This document shows positions 1-9,200 of a DNA stretch of 64,000 bases, piece after piece. This DNA comes from Butyricimonas faecalis (GTDB lineage: Bacteria > Bacteroidota > Bacteroidia > Bacteroidales > Marinifilaceae), in the NCBI RefSeq assembly GCF_003991565.1, contig NZ_CP032819.1, positions 3,906,001 through 3,970,000 on the forward strand, read 5' to 3'. Under the pieces are notes generated by a model, which worked only from the letters and a program-made list of their open reading frames with translations, ran no database searches and was not told where the DNA came from. Every line of letters starts with the position of its first letter. Within the stretch, counting starts at the first letter, position 1. The position numbers and the translations under genes were made by a program.

Positions 1-370
1 TTTCCATGCTCCCACTTTGTCGTTCCCCGTTCACGGGACATTGATGGTAGAGCCGACGGAAAGCGAGCCGAAAGAAGAGTTGGATCGTTTCATTGAGGCT
101 TTGAAGACTATTCGTGAGGAAATGATCGAAGTCGGAGAAGGAAAAGCTGACAAGACAGATAATGTTTTGAAGAACGCTCCGCACACGCATAAAGTGTTGA
201 CTGCTGACGAGTGGTCTCATGCTTACCCGCGTAGCAAGGCGGCTTACCCGCTGGCTTGGGTGGCAGAGAACAAGTTCTGGCCGCAAGTAGGTCGCGTGGA
301 CGATGGGTATGGTGATCGTAACTTGATGTGTACCTGTGATCCGCTTGAGTCATCCAATGACGAGAAATAG
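1..370 (+). CDS. gcvP: Glycine dehydrogenase (decarboxylating), C-terminal end
   Basis: Only the last 123 codons are in the window; the frame is open from base 2 and enters from the left edge. GcvP is the pyridoxal-phosphate P-protein of the glycine cleavage system. It decarboxylates glycine and passes the aminomethyl group to the lipoyl H-protein. The C-terminal signature is clear: FHAPT followed by [16 protein letters not shown], then a helical stretch and a late [10 protein letters not shown] motif near the end. In full-length GcvP this part contributes to the active-site entrance. A terminator follows at 394-431, so gcvP is the last gene of its transcript. An ATG or TTG inside this stretch should not be taken as a start. 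Confidence 0.93.
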   Translation, partial: FHAPTLSFPVHGTLMVEPTESEPKEELDRFIEALKTIREEMIEVGEGKADKTDNVLKNAPHTHKVLTADEWSHAYPRSKAAYPLAWVAENKFWPQVGRVDDGYGDRNLMCTCDPLESSNDEK

Positions 371-393
371 ATTCTTTTAAATTATATTGGAAT

Positions 394-431
394 GCGTTTC
401 ATCGTTAGGGTTTGAAACGCTTTCCTTTTTT
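394..431 (+). terminator. Rho-independent terminator after gcvP
   Basis: Inverted repeat GCGTTTCA (394-401) and TGAAACGC (413-420), with an 11-base loop, followed by a T-rich tract to about 431. It lies 24 bases after the gcvP stop. It also covers the TTG at 412 that would extend the next gene, which argues for that gene starting at 451. Confidence 0.7.
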
Positions 432-450
432 ATCTTCCAGGGAGAAAGGT

Positions 451-1014
451 ATGTTGGAGCAAGATGTTTTGTTGGATTTATTGGTACGTAAGGATAACCG
501 GGCTTATCAATATTTGTATCAATGCTATTACGTGGCGTTGAAGGCTTTGGCAAGTTATTACGTGAAGGATAATGACGTGGCGGAAGATCTGGTGCAGGAT
601 GTTTTTATTTCGTTACTGGAAAGCAGGAATAAATTTGAAACTGCAAATGGGGTGAAGTATTTCTTGTATAGTTCACTGAAAAATAAATGTATCAGCCATT
701 TCAGGAAACAAAAGATCCGGGACAAGTATTATAAGGATATTATCTCGTCGCAAACGGAAGAAGAACACTTTTGGGATAAAGTGTTGGAGGAAGACGTGTA
801 TACCCGGTTGATGGCAGCCGTCGAGACATTACCGCCTCAATGTAAAATGGTAATGATGTTAACTCTTGAGGGGTTAAAAGGGGCAGAAATTGCTGAAAGA
901 CTACATATTTCATTGGATACGGTGAAGGAACACAAGAGTAGTGGAAAGAAAAAGTTGGCTGCCCAATTGAAGGATGCTGAATTACAATGCTTGATCTGGT
1001 TACTTTGGTTTTAA
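451..1014 (+). CDS. ECF sigma factor (FecI-like, Bacteroidetes type)
   Basis: A 187-residue sigma-70 family ECF factor. Region 2 is seen around VAEDLVQDVFISLLES and region 4 near the end as a helix-turn-helix (GAEIAERLHISLDTVKEHKSSGKKKL). Such factors recruit RNA polymerase to a SusC/SusD operon when the anti-sigma FecR releases them. I chose the ATG at 451 because it follows a GGGAGAAAGG-like stretch and because the upstream TTG at 412 lies inside the gcvP terminator. The matching FecR is at 2815, but unlike the second locus in this window the pair is separated by 1.8 kb holding three opposite-strand genes. The hydrophobic tail LIWLLWF is usual for these proteins. Confidence 0.88.
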   Translation: MLEQDVLLDLLVRKDNRAYQYLYQCYYVALKALASYYVKDNDVAEDLVQDVFISLLESRNKFETANGVKYFLYSSLKNKCISHFRKQKIRDKYYKDIISSQTEEEHFWDKVLEEDVYTRLMAAVETLPPQCKMVMMLTLEGLKGAEIAERLHISLDTVKEHKSSGKKKLAAQLKDAELQCLIWLLWF

Positions 1015-1045
1015 ATTAATTCAGTTCTAAAAATTATTCGTGTAA

Positions 1046-1063
1046 ATCAGGAGTGTTCCTGAT
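1046..1063. other. Short hairpin after the sigma gene
   Basis: ATCAGGA-gtgt-TCCTGAT is a perfect 7-bp stem 31 bases after the sigma stop. No T run follows, so it is a weak terminator or a 3'-end stabilising hairpin rather than a canonical terminator. The rest of 1015-1163 shows nothing else that I recognise. Confidence 0.35.
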
Positions 1064-1163
1064 GTTATATCCTTGTATTTGTGGAAGGCACATGTCAATA
1101 ATTCATTTATAAGCATAAACCTTGTTATTGTTTGTTGGGTTTTGGATAGTAAAGATTTTTGCT

Positions 1164-1427
1164 TTATTCAGCCATTAATTCAATAGAAAAAATGACATTG
1201 CCATTGTCGGGACATGCTAATTGGGTCTTACATAATGGATTTTTCTCAAAAGAAAAACACCCTCCAGTATGCAGTGATACTTGTATAGGGTATATGATGA
1301 GAAAAGCTCCACCACAAAACTCTTTTTTAGGGGTATTCATGCCTTGCACATAAAAAACATCTCCCTTTTTATAATTACAACTGCAATATCCGACAACTTT
1401 GTCTACCGTTATTTTAAATCTTTTCAT
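1164..1427 (-). CDS. Small TIGR04076-family protein
   Basis: An 87-residue protein with the layout of the TIGR04076 family: MKRFKITV start, a CxC segment, GDVFYVQGMNTPKEFCGGAF, then LHTGGCF and a C-terminal ACPDNGNVIFSIE strand. Members are small, cysteine-containing and of unknown function, often found next to redox or hydrolase genes. Cysteines lie at about 15, 17, 38, 57, 66 and 72, so metal or thiol chemistry is possible but unproven. It starts 12 bases after the broken flavodoxin-like gene at 1440-1607 and is probably co-transcribed with it from the promoter at 1639-1646. The family call is from memory of the pattern, not a search. Confidence 0.65.
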   Translation of the reverse strand: MKRFKITVDKVVGYCSCNYKKGDVFYVQGMNTPKKEFCGGAFLIIYPIQVSLHTGGCFSFEKNPLCKTQLACPDNGNVIFSIELMAE

Positions 1428-1439
1428 ATTTGGAATATT

Positions 1440-1607
1440 TTAAACAGAACCTCTTGCCTTTTCGGATAAAACAGGATTAAATTCGTCTTTATACAAATCT
1501 AAGACTGTGTAAGATTGATTAGTTTGCTCTAACTTAGAGACTATTTCATTAAAAATTGCTCTATTAAAACTTTCTTGACAAGGGTGTACATAAATTATAG
1601 TAATCAT
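1440..1607 (-). pseudogene. Truncated NAD(P)H quinone oxidoreductase (flavodoxin fold), N-terminal fragment
   Basis: A 55-codon frame starts with ATG at 1607 and ends with TAA at 1440. It reads as the first quarter of an MdaB/KefF/NQO1-type flavin oxidoreductase: a hydrophobic first strand (MITIIYVHPCQESFNRAIF) whose HPxxxSFNxA segment is the flavin phosphate loop, a helix, and the second strand ending DLYKDEFNPVLSEKA. A complete protein has about 180-200 residues, so the NAD(P)H site and most of the flavin site are missing. The next gene begins 12 bases later, so the missing part is deleted rather than frameshifted. Start codon, promoter and downstream spacing are intact, so a short peptide could still be made. 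It may alternatively be a leader peptide for the TIGR04076 gene. Confidence 0.6.
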
Positions 1608-1638
1608 GATAATACATTTTATTGATTTTTATTCGGGG

Positions 1639-1679
1639 CAAAGGTAGAGCACATGTATTTCAATAAATTGTAATACATG
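1639..1679 (-). promoter_or_regulatory. Promoter -7 box with adjacent dyad operator
   Basis: On the minus strand 1646-1639 reads TACCTTTG, an exact TAnnTTTG Bacteroidetes -7 box, 32 bases upstream of the ATG at 1607. No TTTG lies 19 bases upstream. Instead there is an inverted repeat, CATGTATT (1652-1659) and AATACATG (1672-1679), with half-site centres 20 bp apart. A missing -33 box replaced by a dyad is what an activator-dependent promoter looks like. The AraC regulator next door at 1711-2502 is the obvious candidate. Regulator binding is inference. Confidence 0.5.
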
Positions 1680-1710
1680 GACATTTTAAATATCGTGTAA
1701 GACATTTACT

Positions 1711-2502
1711 TTAAGAGAAGTAATCGGAGTAGGGTGAGTTATTCGTAAGGTAGTTGCCTAAATTGTAATTTGTGAAATTTTTGAATTCATGAATTAGATG
1801 CGATTGGTCATAAAAGCCACATTCGTAAGCTAAGTGTGTAAAATTCATATTAGGTTTTCGGCTTAATAAGGAAAGAGATCTTTGAAAACGGACGATTCGA
1901 AAAAAATCTTGTGGATTTATTCCGACATATTCTGAAAATATCCTTTTGAATTGCTTATATCCTAAGCAGGCGGTTTCTGCCAGAGAAGTAAACTTAATGA
2001 TTGGATGTGTATTTATGACAGAAATAACGGCATCCATTCGATTGAAATTGTATTCTTTTGTTATAGATAATTGTTTTAGAAAAAAGTCATCAATAAATTT
2101 TATACATAGGTCATTGTCTTTTGTGTTACCGATTTTATCCTGCAATTCACTAAGAGACTTTACGCCTATCATATCCAAAGGTGTTAAATTTTCATACAAC
2201 TCGCATGTCGGAATATTAAAAACACTTCTAAAACCGTGTGGTTGAAATATTACTGCGATCATATCAACTGTCCCTGTTGGAATAGCATCATAATAGCCAA
2301 TTTTTTGTCCTCTAATAAAGCCAAGAGGTTCCATGTCGTTATTGACAGAGGACAAGATTGCGTCACCCCGATGAAACACAAGTTCTACACTACCAATAGG
2401 TGTTAGCCTGCGCAGATCTTTTATATCAGATTGAAATATCCAATAGTGTTTTATGTAAGGAGCTAAAACGGAAGTCGGTTTTATGATTTTAAAAAAGTCC
2501 AT
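1711..2502 (-). CDS. AraC-family transcriptional regulator
   Basis: 263 residues. The N-terminal half (about 1-140) is the sensor type often labelled DUF6597, with the typical opening of YIKHYWIFQ, an LTPIGSVELVFHRGD segment and an IAVIFQPHGF motif. The C-terminal half (about 155-250) has two helix-turn-helix units of the AraC DNA-binding domain: SLAETACLGYKQFKRIFSE, then NFTHLAYECGFYDQSHLIHEFK. It starts at 2502 and reads towards the oxidoreductase fragment and TIGR04076 gene, which it probably regulates through the dyad at 1652-1679. With those two genes it forms a minus-strand module inserted between the sigma factor at 451-1014 and the FecR at 2815. The ligand is unknown. Confidence 0.88.
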   Translation of the reverse strand: MDFFKIIKPTSVLAPYIKHYWIFQSDIKDLRRLTPIGSVELVFHRGDAILSSVNNDMEPLGFIRGQKIGYYDAIPTGTVDMIAVIFQPHGFRSVFNIPTCELYENLTPLDMIGVKSLSELQDKIGNTKDNDLCIKFIDDFFLKQLSITKEYNFNRMDAVISVINTHPIIKFTSLAETACLGYKQFKRIFSEYVGINPQDFFRIVRFQRSLSLLSRKPNMNFTHLAYECGFYDQSHLIHEFKNFTNYNLGNYLTNNSPYSDYFS

Positions 2503-2814
2503 ATTTTATAAAACTATGATGTAAAAATAGTGAATTTTATCAACTTAACACCTTTTCTATTGAGATGTTTTTTCTAAATTTCCCCTTGTTAGAGTTATTT
2601 GAAGTAGAGGGAAGAAAAGCAGGCCAAAGATTTTCGCTCGTTTTTATGTCATTGCCTATTCTGTTTTTGTAACCAACTAAATGCTTGAAATATAACAGAA
2701 TATTTCAAAACTGTATTTTCTGTATAAATATTTCGTGTGCTTATCCCCCCTTTTTTCATTCTTGTGCGTTTTGTTTATAAAGTTGGGTATAAAATGTGAT
2801 TAAACGTTAACTTT
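2503..2814. other. Divergent intergenic region between araC and fecR
   Basis: 312 AT-rich bases that must carry the promoters of the AraC gene (minus) and of the FecR operon (plus). On the minus strand TATTTTTA (2529-2522) is one base off the TAnnTTTG -7 box for the AraC gene. On the plus strand TAAAGTTG just before the fecR start region is also one base off. I see no exact promoter match, no small gene and no clear terminator here. Confidence 0.35.
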
Positions 2815-3987
2815 ATGAAACATAACGGAGATGTATTATTTGAGATTTCAGAACTGATCTATAAAGATTTATCAGGTAATGCAACAAAAGAAGAACAGTT
2901 AAAGTTAGATACATGGAAAAATGAATCCGAGCAAAATAGAATGTTGTACGAGCAAATTTGTTCGGATGAAGTTATGCGGGGTAAGATCCGGTTATATCGG
3001 AATAGTGATGTGCAGTCGGCATTTAATTCTTTTATACAGAGGAGAGAACAGAAAAATAGTCGTAGACGTTTGATAATAAGGATTTCTCGTTACGCGGCAA
3101 TAATTGCCCTGCCTTTGTTGCTCGTATTATTCTATTGGTATCAGGAGAAGGTGGAGGAGAAATCGCCGCTAGAGGTTGCCCATACGATGATGATAAAAAA
3201 GAATGTTCCCGTGTTGACACTTTCTAACGGACAGCAAATGGTGCTTTATAATCAAGATTTGACATTGAATGAAGAGAATGGGGTGCAGATTACGATGAAG
3301 TCGGAGGGAGAGATGCAATATATCACTTCCGATTCGACGAAGGAGGAAATGGTGTATAATACATTGACCACTCCTTCGCAATGTGATTTCTCGTTTACTT
3401 TAGCAGATGGGACTAGAGTTTGGCTAAACGCGCAGTCGTCTTTGCGTTACCCGGTGGCCTTTACGGGGAAAGAGCGCGTGGTGTACGCGGAGGGTGAAAT
3501 CTATCTGGAAGTGGCAAAAGATGCGGAGCATCCCTTTTTCGTGGTGTCAAACGGGATGAAAGTTGAGGTGTTGGGTACTTCGTTTAATGTTAATGCTTAC
3601 CCGGACGAGACATTTACCGAAGTTACTTTGGTGGAAGGACGTGTTGCCGCTCACGTGGATGATAAGATATATAATTTATTGCCTAGTAAACAATTGCGTT
3701 GGGATAAGAATAACGGGATGGTGGATATAAAGGCTGTGAATGTGAATGATTATATCGCTTGGAAAAACGGGCAATATATTTTTAAAGGTAAGCCTTTGGT
3801 GGAGGTTGCTAAAGTGTTGCAGCGTTGGTATGAGGTTGAGATCATTTTTGAGAACAAGGGGTGTGAGCAAGCAATTTACACGGGGGTAATAAATAAAGAG
3901 GAGCGAATCGATGTTTTCGTGGAGCGTTTGGATGAAACTTCGCAGTTTGATTGCCGGGTGGAAGGAAATAAGGTATTTATAAAATAA
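2815..3987 (+). CDS. FecR-family anti-sigma factor with DUF4974
   Basis: 390 residues. The cytoplasmic N-terminus (1-85) binds the sigma factor, one membrane segment runs from about 91 to 109, and the periplasmic part holds the FecR domain (DGTRVWLNAQSSLRYP, then LEVAKDAEHPFFV and VLGTSFNVNAY) and a C-terminal DUF4974 domain of STN-like fold (about 320-390). In this system the FecR periplasmic domain senses the STN domain of the loaded SusC receptor and frees the ECF sigma. Partners by context are the sigma factor at 451-1014 and SusC at 6245. It is followed after 49 bases by the TlpA gene, so it leads the long plus-strand operon. Confidence 0.92.
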   Translation: MKHNGDVLFEISELIYKDLSGNATKEEQLKLDTWKNESEQNRMLYEQICSDEVMRGKIRLYRNSDVQSAFNSFIQRREQKNSRRRLIIRISRYAAIIALPLLLVLFYWYQEKVEEKSPLEVAHTMMIKKNVPVLTLSNGQQMVLYNQDLTLNEENGVQITMKSEGEMQYITSDSTKEEMVYNTLTTPSQCDFSFTLADGTRVWLNAQSSLRYPVAFTGKERVVYAEGEIYLEVAKDAEHPFFVVSNGMKVEVLGTSFNVNAYPDETFTEVTLVEGRVAAHVDDKIYNLLPSKQLRWDKNNGMVDIKAVNVNDYIAWKNGQYIFKGKPLVEVAKVLQRWYEVEIIFENKGCEQAIYTGVINKEERIDVFVERLDETSQFDCRVEGNKVFIK

Positions 3988-4036
3988 GAAGATAACGTAC
4001 GTTTTGTTTGATATATAAAAATTTAATTAGTTCAAT

Positions 4037-5176
4037 ATGAAAAAAATTGTATTAGTTGGGTTATGCGTTGCATTTTCTGGCTTGCTGATGGGACAATCTC
4101 AATACAAGAAAATGGATGGATATGTAATCAAAGGTGTGATAGAGGGTGATTATAAAGCCAATAAAGTATATCTCGTGGAGGAGGAGGAAATTCAGGGGAA
4201 GCCGCATATTGTCGATAGTGCGGAAGTGGTGAATAATCAGTACACTTTTCAAGGACCGAGTGTGAAATATCCGAGAATGTATTTTATCAAGAGTGCTGAT
4301 CCTGATTGTTTGAGTCCGATCACGCCTTTCTTTTTGGAAAATGGGGAGATCAGTATTCGGGCAAATGCAGATTTCTTTTTGAATTCTACGGCAAAGGGGA
4401 CGCCTAATAATGATATTTTTGACTTTTATAAATTTTTGGATCAATACGTGACAGATAGTATTCGTAAAGTGTGTGTATTGGAGAGAATGCTTTATGGAGA
4501 ACAACCTTATGAAGTTGAAAACAAAAATTTTAAAGAAAGAGGTGCGATAGCAAAAAGACGGAACACGGAGATCGGGATAAAAATGGTAAATCTTTACCCG
4601 GATCAGGCTTTTGCCCCGTTTGTGATTTATTGGTCGATGAGGTATCGTTTGCCATTGGAGGAACTAAAAGCGTTACGGGCCAAAATAGACCCGAGTTTGA
4701 ATGAACATCCCTATACGAAACAGCTGGAAGAGTACATTCGGTTGGCAGCATTCTCGGAGGGGAGTGATATGCCCGATTTCACGTTGCCGGATCAAAACGG
4801 GAAAAAGATAAAGTTGAGTGATTTCAGGGGAAAATATGTTTTGATTGATTTTTGGGCTTCTTGGTGCGGGCCTTGTATGAGGGAAATGCCTAATATCGTG
4901 AAGTTGTACAAGGAATGTAAAGGGAAAAATTTTGAAATTCTCGGTGTGTCGTTGGATTCTAAAAAAGAGGCTTGGTTGGGAGCCATTAAAAAGAATAATA
5001 TGAAATGGCCGCAAGTGAGCGATTTGGAGATGTGGTCGACTGCTCCGGTAAAATTGTGTAACGTGACAGCAATTCCTTATACGGTATTGATTGATCCGCA
5101 GGGGAAAGTTGTTGCTTTGGATTTGCGGGGTGAAAAGTTGATTCAGAAGGTGAAAGAAGTCCTTGGAAAGAAATAA
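4037..5176 (+). CDS. TlpA-family thiol-disulfide reductase with DUF4369 N-terminus
   Basis: 379 residues with a signal peptide (about 1-19, ending LLMGQ). Residues about 30-130 form a beta-rich DUF4369-like domain (GVIEGDYKANKVYLVEEE, then a FFLENGEISI strand), followed by a helical linker. The thioredoxin-fold domain runs from about 245 with the active site W-C-G-P-C at 276-280. The cis-proline region is IPYTVLIDPQGK near 350. Such proteins act in the periplasm, reducing or exchanging disulfides. It lies between FecR and the SusC gene and has a paralogue at 13656, so the locus brackets its receptor with two TlpA proteins. The DUF4369 name is by recall of the pattern. Confidence 0.88.
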   Translation: MKKIVLVGLCVAFSGLLMGQSQYKKMDGYVIKGVIEGDYKANKVYLVEEEEIQGKPHIVDSAEVVNNQYTFQGPSVKYPRMYFIKSADPDCLSPITPFFLENGEISIRANADFFLNSTAKGTPNNDIFDFYKFLDQYVTDSIRKVCVLERMLYGEQPYEVENKNFKERGAIAKRRNTEIGIKMVNLYPDQAFAPFVIYWSMRYRLPLEELKALRAKIDPSLNEHPYTKQLEEYIRLAAFSEGSDMPDFTLPDQNGKKIKLSDFRGKYVLIDFWASWCGPCMREMPNIVKLYKECKGKNFEILGVSLDSKKEAWLGAIKKNNMKWPQVSDLEMWSTAPVKLCNVTAIPYTVLIDPQGKVVALDLRGEKLIQKVKEVLGKK

Positions 5177-5187
5177 AAAATGATGAG

Positions 5188-6162
5188 ATGAAGAGTTTGA
5201 TACTTGTATTGTTAGTAAGTTGTTTTTCAGCTTTCTCTTTGACCGCCAAAGAGGTAAGTCGGGTTAGCGCACAAATTCAAGGCTTTAACGGGAAGATGGT
5301 CTATTTCGATTTCGTAGAGAAAGATGGAATCAATCAGGAGTTTCCTTATATGGAAAATCAGGAGATGGAGTTTGACGTGGAGTTGGATGACATTACAATG
5401 ATGAAGATCAATGCTTGGGTTGTTGTGTGTCTGGAACCGGGAGATCAGATTCACGCTAAAATTCAATATGACGGGAGACGTTACACGGATGTTGAATACA
5501 CGGGAACCCCGAAGGCTGTCGCGGTAGGCAATTATTTGCATAAAGTCCGTACGTTGCGTGCAGAGAGAAGGTATAAGACAAATATTCCGGCTCTTTTAGT
5601 ATTGTTGTATGACGCGAAAGAGCATTATACTGCCACGATGCAAGAGTGGAAGGATGAGATTGCTTTGCTGGATGAGATTAAAGATTCAATTTCCGGGCGG
5701 ATGTATAATTATTTGCGTTCCGAGATAGAGGCGACGTTGTTGACAAATTTAATCTCGTATCCTTATGCCAGTTCGTCTTATCATAAAAAAGCGTTGGAGG
5801 CTTGTATCGCGGATGGTTACTGGAGTGCATTGGATGATTATCGTTTACGTGATGACGAGGCTTCTTTGAGGAATCGATTGTATATGTCGTTCCTCGCGCA
5901 ATATAAGGAATACGAGCAACGGAAGGCTGCACGTGATAAAAATGAAGAGTATAAACCGGCTGATAGTATGGAAAAAGAGTATGAAAGCATTGCAACTTTC
6001 TATAATGGAACTTTGCGGGATGCGGCTTTATTCGTTTTTTTGTATAATCAGGTGGCGGCTAACCGAGATTTCGATACAATCGAGAAGTTGAAAAAGGATT
6101 ACTTGAAAAGATACAATAAGAACAAGGAGTATAAAAAGATTCTCGTGCAAGTGATGAAATGA
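5188..6162 (+). CDS. Secreted protein of unknown function, TlpA-like N-terminus without thioredoxin domain
   Basis: 324 residues with a signal peptide (MKSLILVLLVSCFSAFSLTA). Residues 25-115 look like a small beta domain of the kind found before TlpA thioredoxin domains: VSAQIQGFNGKMVYFDF, then CLEPGDQIHAKI. The remainder is highly charged and helical. There is no CxxC; the thioredoxin domain of its neighbours is absent. It starts 11 bases after the TlpA gene and is certainly in the same operon, so it is likely a periplasmic partner or a shortened relative of the TlpA proteins. I do not recognise a specific family, and no function is assigned. Confidence 0.65.
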   Translation: MKSLILVLLVSCFSAFSLTAKEVSRVSAQIQGFNGKMVYFDFVEKDGINQEFPYMENQEMEFDVELDDITMMKINAWVVVCLEPGDQIHAKIQYDGRRYTDVEYTGTPKAVAVGNYLHKVRTLRAERRYKTNIPALLVLLYDAKEHYTATMQEWKDEIALLDEIKDSISGRMYNYLRSEIEATLLTNLISYPYASSSYHKKALEACIADGYWSALDDYRLRDDEASLRNRLYMSFLAQYKEYEQRKAARDKNEEYKPADSMEKEYESIATFYNGTLRDAALFVFLYNQVAANRDFDTIEKLKKDYLKRYNKNKEYKKILVQVMK

Positions 6163-6172
6163 TTCAAAGTTT

Positions 6173-6192
6173 GGGGAGTATGCCCACTCCCC
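6173..6192 (+). other. Hairpin in the leader of susC
   Basis: GGGGAGT-atgccc-ACTCCCC is a perfect 7-bp stem 10 bases after the preceding stop and 52 bases before the SusC start. No T run follows. It may partly terminate or process the transcript so that receptor and upstream genes are made in different amounts (inference). Confidence 0.4.
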
Positions 6193-6244
6193 GATGCTTA
6201 GATTTTAATTTAAAGCCACTTAAACTAAAAAACTGAACAAAGTT

Positions 6245-9200
6245 ATGCAAAAAAAAGAAGTGCATCTACATTCGTGTAGAGTAAAATTTACAATTTTCGT
6301 GCTGATGCTTTTCTTGTTTGTCGGTAGCGTGCAAGCAGGCAATGATGATGATTATAAAAACACGAAAATTACGCTTAAGGTGGATAATATGCGGTTGGAT
6401 AAGGTACTGGATTCCTTGGCGGTGATGGTAAAAGTACAATTTTTTTACAATCATGCACAAATTAACGTGCAGAAAGAAATTTCGATTGATGTGAAAAATC
6501 GTACCTTGGATTATGTTTTACTTATGATTCTGGGAGATCAACCTGTTGATGTGGAATACCAGATGAATCGAGTGATTGTTTTGAAGCCTCGTCCTAAAGT
6601 GGATCCTAGAAGTTTGATTCATAAGGTAAGCGGTGTGGTCATAGATGCTTCGACCAAAGATCCTCTTCCGGGAGCCAGTATCGTGTTGAAGGAAAGGGTG
6701 GCGATGGGAGTCGTTACAGATATTAACGGGAAATTCTTTATCGAGGTGCCGGAAGGTATTAGTGCGCTGTTGGTTTCTTTTGTCGGTTATGAGAACGAAG
6801 AAATTCCATTAACCGGTAAATTGACAGATCTGGAGATTAAATTGACTCCCAAACAGGAGGAACTTGAAGATGTGGTTGTAACCGGTATGGCTCCGCGGAA
6901 AGTAGAAAGTTTTTCGGGAAGTTATGTATCCGTGAAAGGTTCGGAATTGAAAAAGCTGAACCCGACGAATATATTAAAAGCGTTGCAGGTTTTTGATCCG
7001 AGTTTCCGGATCGTGGAAAATAATAAAGTGGGTTCAGACCCGAATGCCATGCCGGAATTCAGATTGAGAGGTGACGTGCAATTGAACCCGACAGGTGCTA
7101 ATGATTTGCAGATGTTAATGGGAGATTATTCCAATCGTCCGAATATGCCCTTGTTTATTTTGGATGGTTTTAAGACAACATTGCAACGTATCGTGGATTT
7201 GGATCCGGAACGGATAGAATCCGTGACGATATTGAAAGATGCATCGGCCACGGCCATTTACGGTTCGGAGGCGGCAAACGGGGTGTTGGTTTTTGAAACC
7301 AAGAAACCGTTATCGGGAGCCTTGAATGTTTCTTATTCGATGAATTTGGGAGTTACGACACCGGATCTTTCTGATTATAATTTGATGAATGCGGAGGAAA
7401 AGTTGGAATATGAGAAACGGGCGGGATTATTTAACCCGTTAAGTGCAAGTGATATGAATTATTATAATTATTACAAGCAGGAGATCTTACGGGGTGTGAA
7501 TACGTATTGGTTGTCGAAGCCGTTGCAAACGCCTATCACTCATCGGCACACGCTTTCGATGGAAGGCGGGGATGAGGCTTTAAGGTATTCTTTGAGTGTG
7601 AATTATAGTAGCGAGCCGGGGGTTATGAAAGAATCCGACCGCACGAGCATGGGGTTAAGCTTGAATTTGCAATATCGGCGGAAAAAATGGAATATCAATA
7701 ACCAGTTGAGCCTTTCCAACGTGAAGGGAAATAATTCTCCGTATGGGTCGTTTAGCGAATACACGAAATTGAATCCTTATTATCGGGTGAAAGACGAAAA
7801 TGGGCATTACACGAAATTGATCGAGTATAAGTCGATGGGTGCCGGTACACAAAGAGAAGAAATTACCAATCCCCTGTATAATATACAGTTCCCTTACAAG
7901 GATATGACGGAGAATTTTAGTGTGACGGATAATTTTGCCATCGAGTGTGCAATACAAGAAAACTTGCGTGTGAATGTGGCAGCTTCCTTTACTAAGGGAA
8001 CAGCTCGTTCGGAGGTGTTTAAATCTATGAATCATACTGATTTCGCGGGAGAAAAGGATCTGACTAAACGAGGATCTTATAATAAGAATACGGGGGAGAC
8101 GTTTACTTGGAGTTTGAACGCATCTGTAAATTATAACCTGACTTTCGGGAAGCATTTGATCAGTTTGTTCGGACGTTGGAATGTTGATGAAAATCAAGGA
8201 AATAGTGTTAACTTGTCTGCTAAAGGTTTTCCCAATGATAACATGACGGATTTTCTGTTTGGATTCGAGATGGATAATCGGGTGGCCGGAATGGAATCTA
8301 CTTCTCGTTCTGTTGGAGTCATCGGGCAGGTTAGTTATATGTATGATACCCGTTATTCAATGGATTTCAGTATCCGGGGTGATCTATCTTCTCAGTTTGG
8401 TTCGAATACGGGCATGGCTCCATTCTGGTCGATCGGAGCCCGTTGGAATATGCATAAAGAAAAGTGGTTGGAGAATACGTTTATATCTAATTTAGTACTT
8501 AGAGGGTCATATGGAGTAACAGGATCCCAGAGTTATGAGCCTTATCAAGCAACTGAAATGTATTCTTTCCGGGAATTGATGTTTCCTTACCCGGCAACTG
8601 ATGTTTTGGGAGCTCAATTGAAAGGAATCGGAAACCCCGACTTGGGATGGTCCAAAACAAAAAATCGAAGTGTAGCTTTGGAATTAGGATTTTTCCAAAA
8701 CCGGTTGAATTTCGGAGCTTCTTATTATAATAATTTGACTGAAAATTTGTTGCTGGATTATACGTTGGCACCTTCCGTTGGTTTCAGGACAATGACGACG
8801 AACGTGGGAGCTGTGAAGAATGAAGGTATTGATTTGCAGTTGAATGGGTTGATTATTAATGATTGGGAGCGGAATATACAATGGACATTAGGAATTAATG
8901 GAGCTCATAATCGTAACGTGGTTGAAAAGATTTCAAATGTTTTGAAAGCATTGAATGAAACGAATTTAGCTTCAAAAGATGAACCACTTCCTATTTATGA
9001 AGAGGGTAAATCAATGAATCAATTGTTTACTGTCCGTTCTTTAGGTATTGATCCGGCCACAGGAAAGGAAGTTTATCTGAAACGCAACGGAGAGAAGACT
9101 TTCGTTTGGGATGCCGTGGACAAGGTGCCTATGGGCGACTCACAGCCCAAGTGGAATGGTTCGATCTCGTCTTCATTCTTGTATAAGAATTGGTCGATGA

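Noticed and set aside
412..450. TTG start extending the sigma gene by 13 codons
   Set aside because: It lies inside the right arm of the gcvP terminator, and the ATG at 451 has a better ribosome-binding context.
1159..1469. Plus-strand frames opposite the TIGR04076 gene
   Set aside because: They are antisense to a gene with clear family features and overlap each other.
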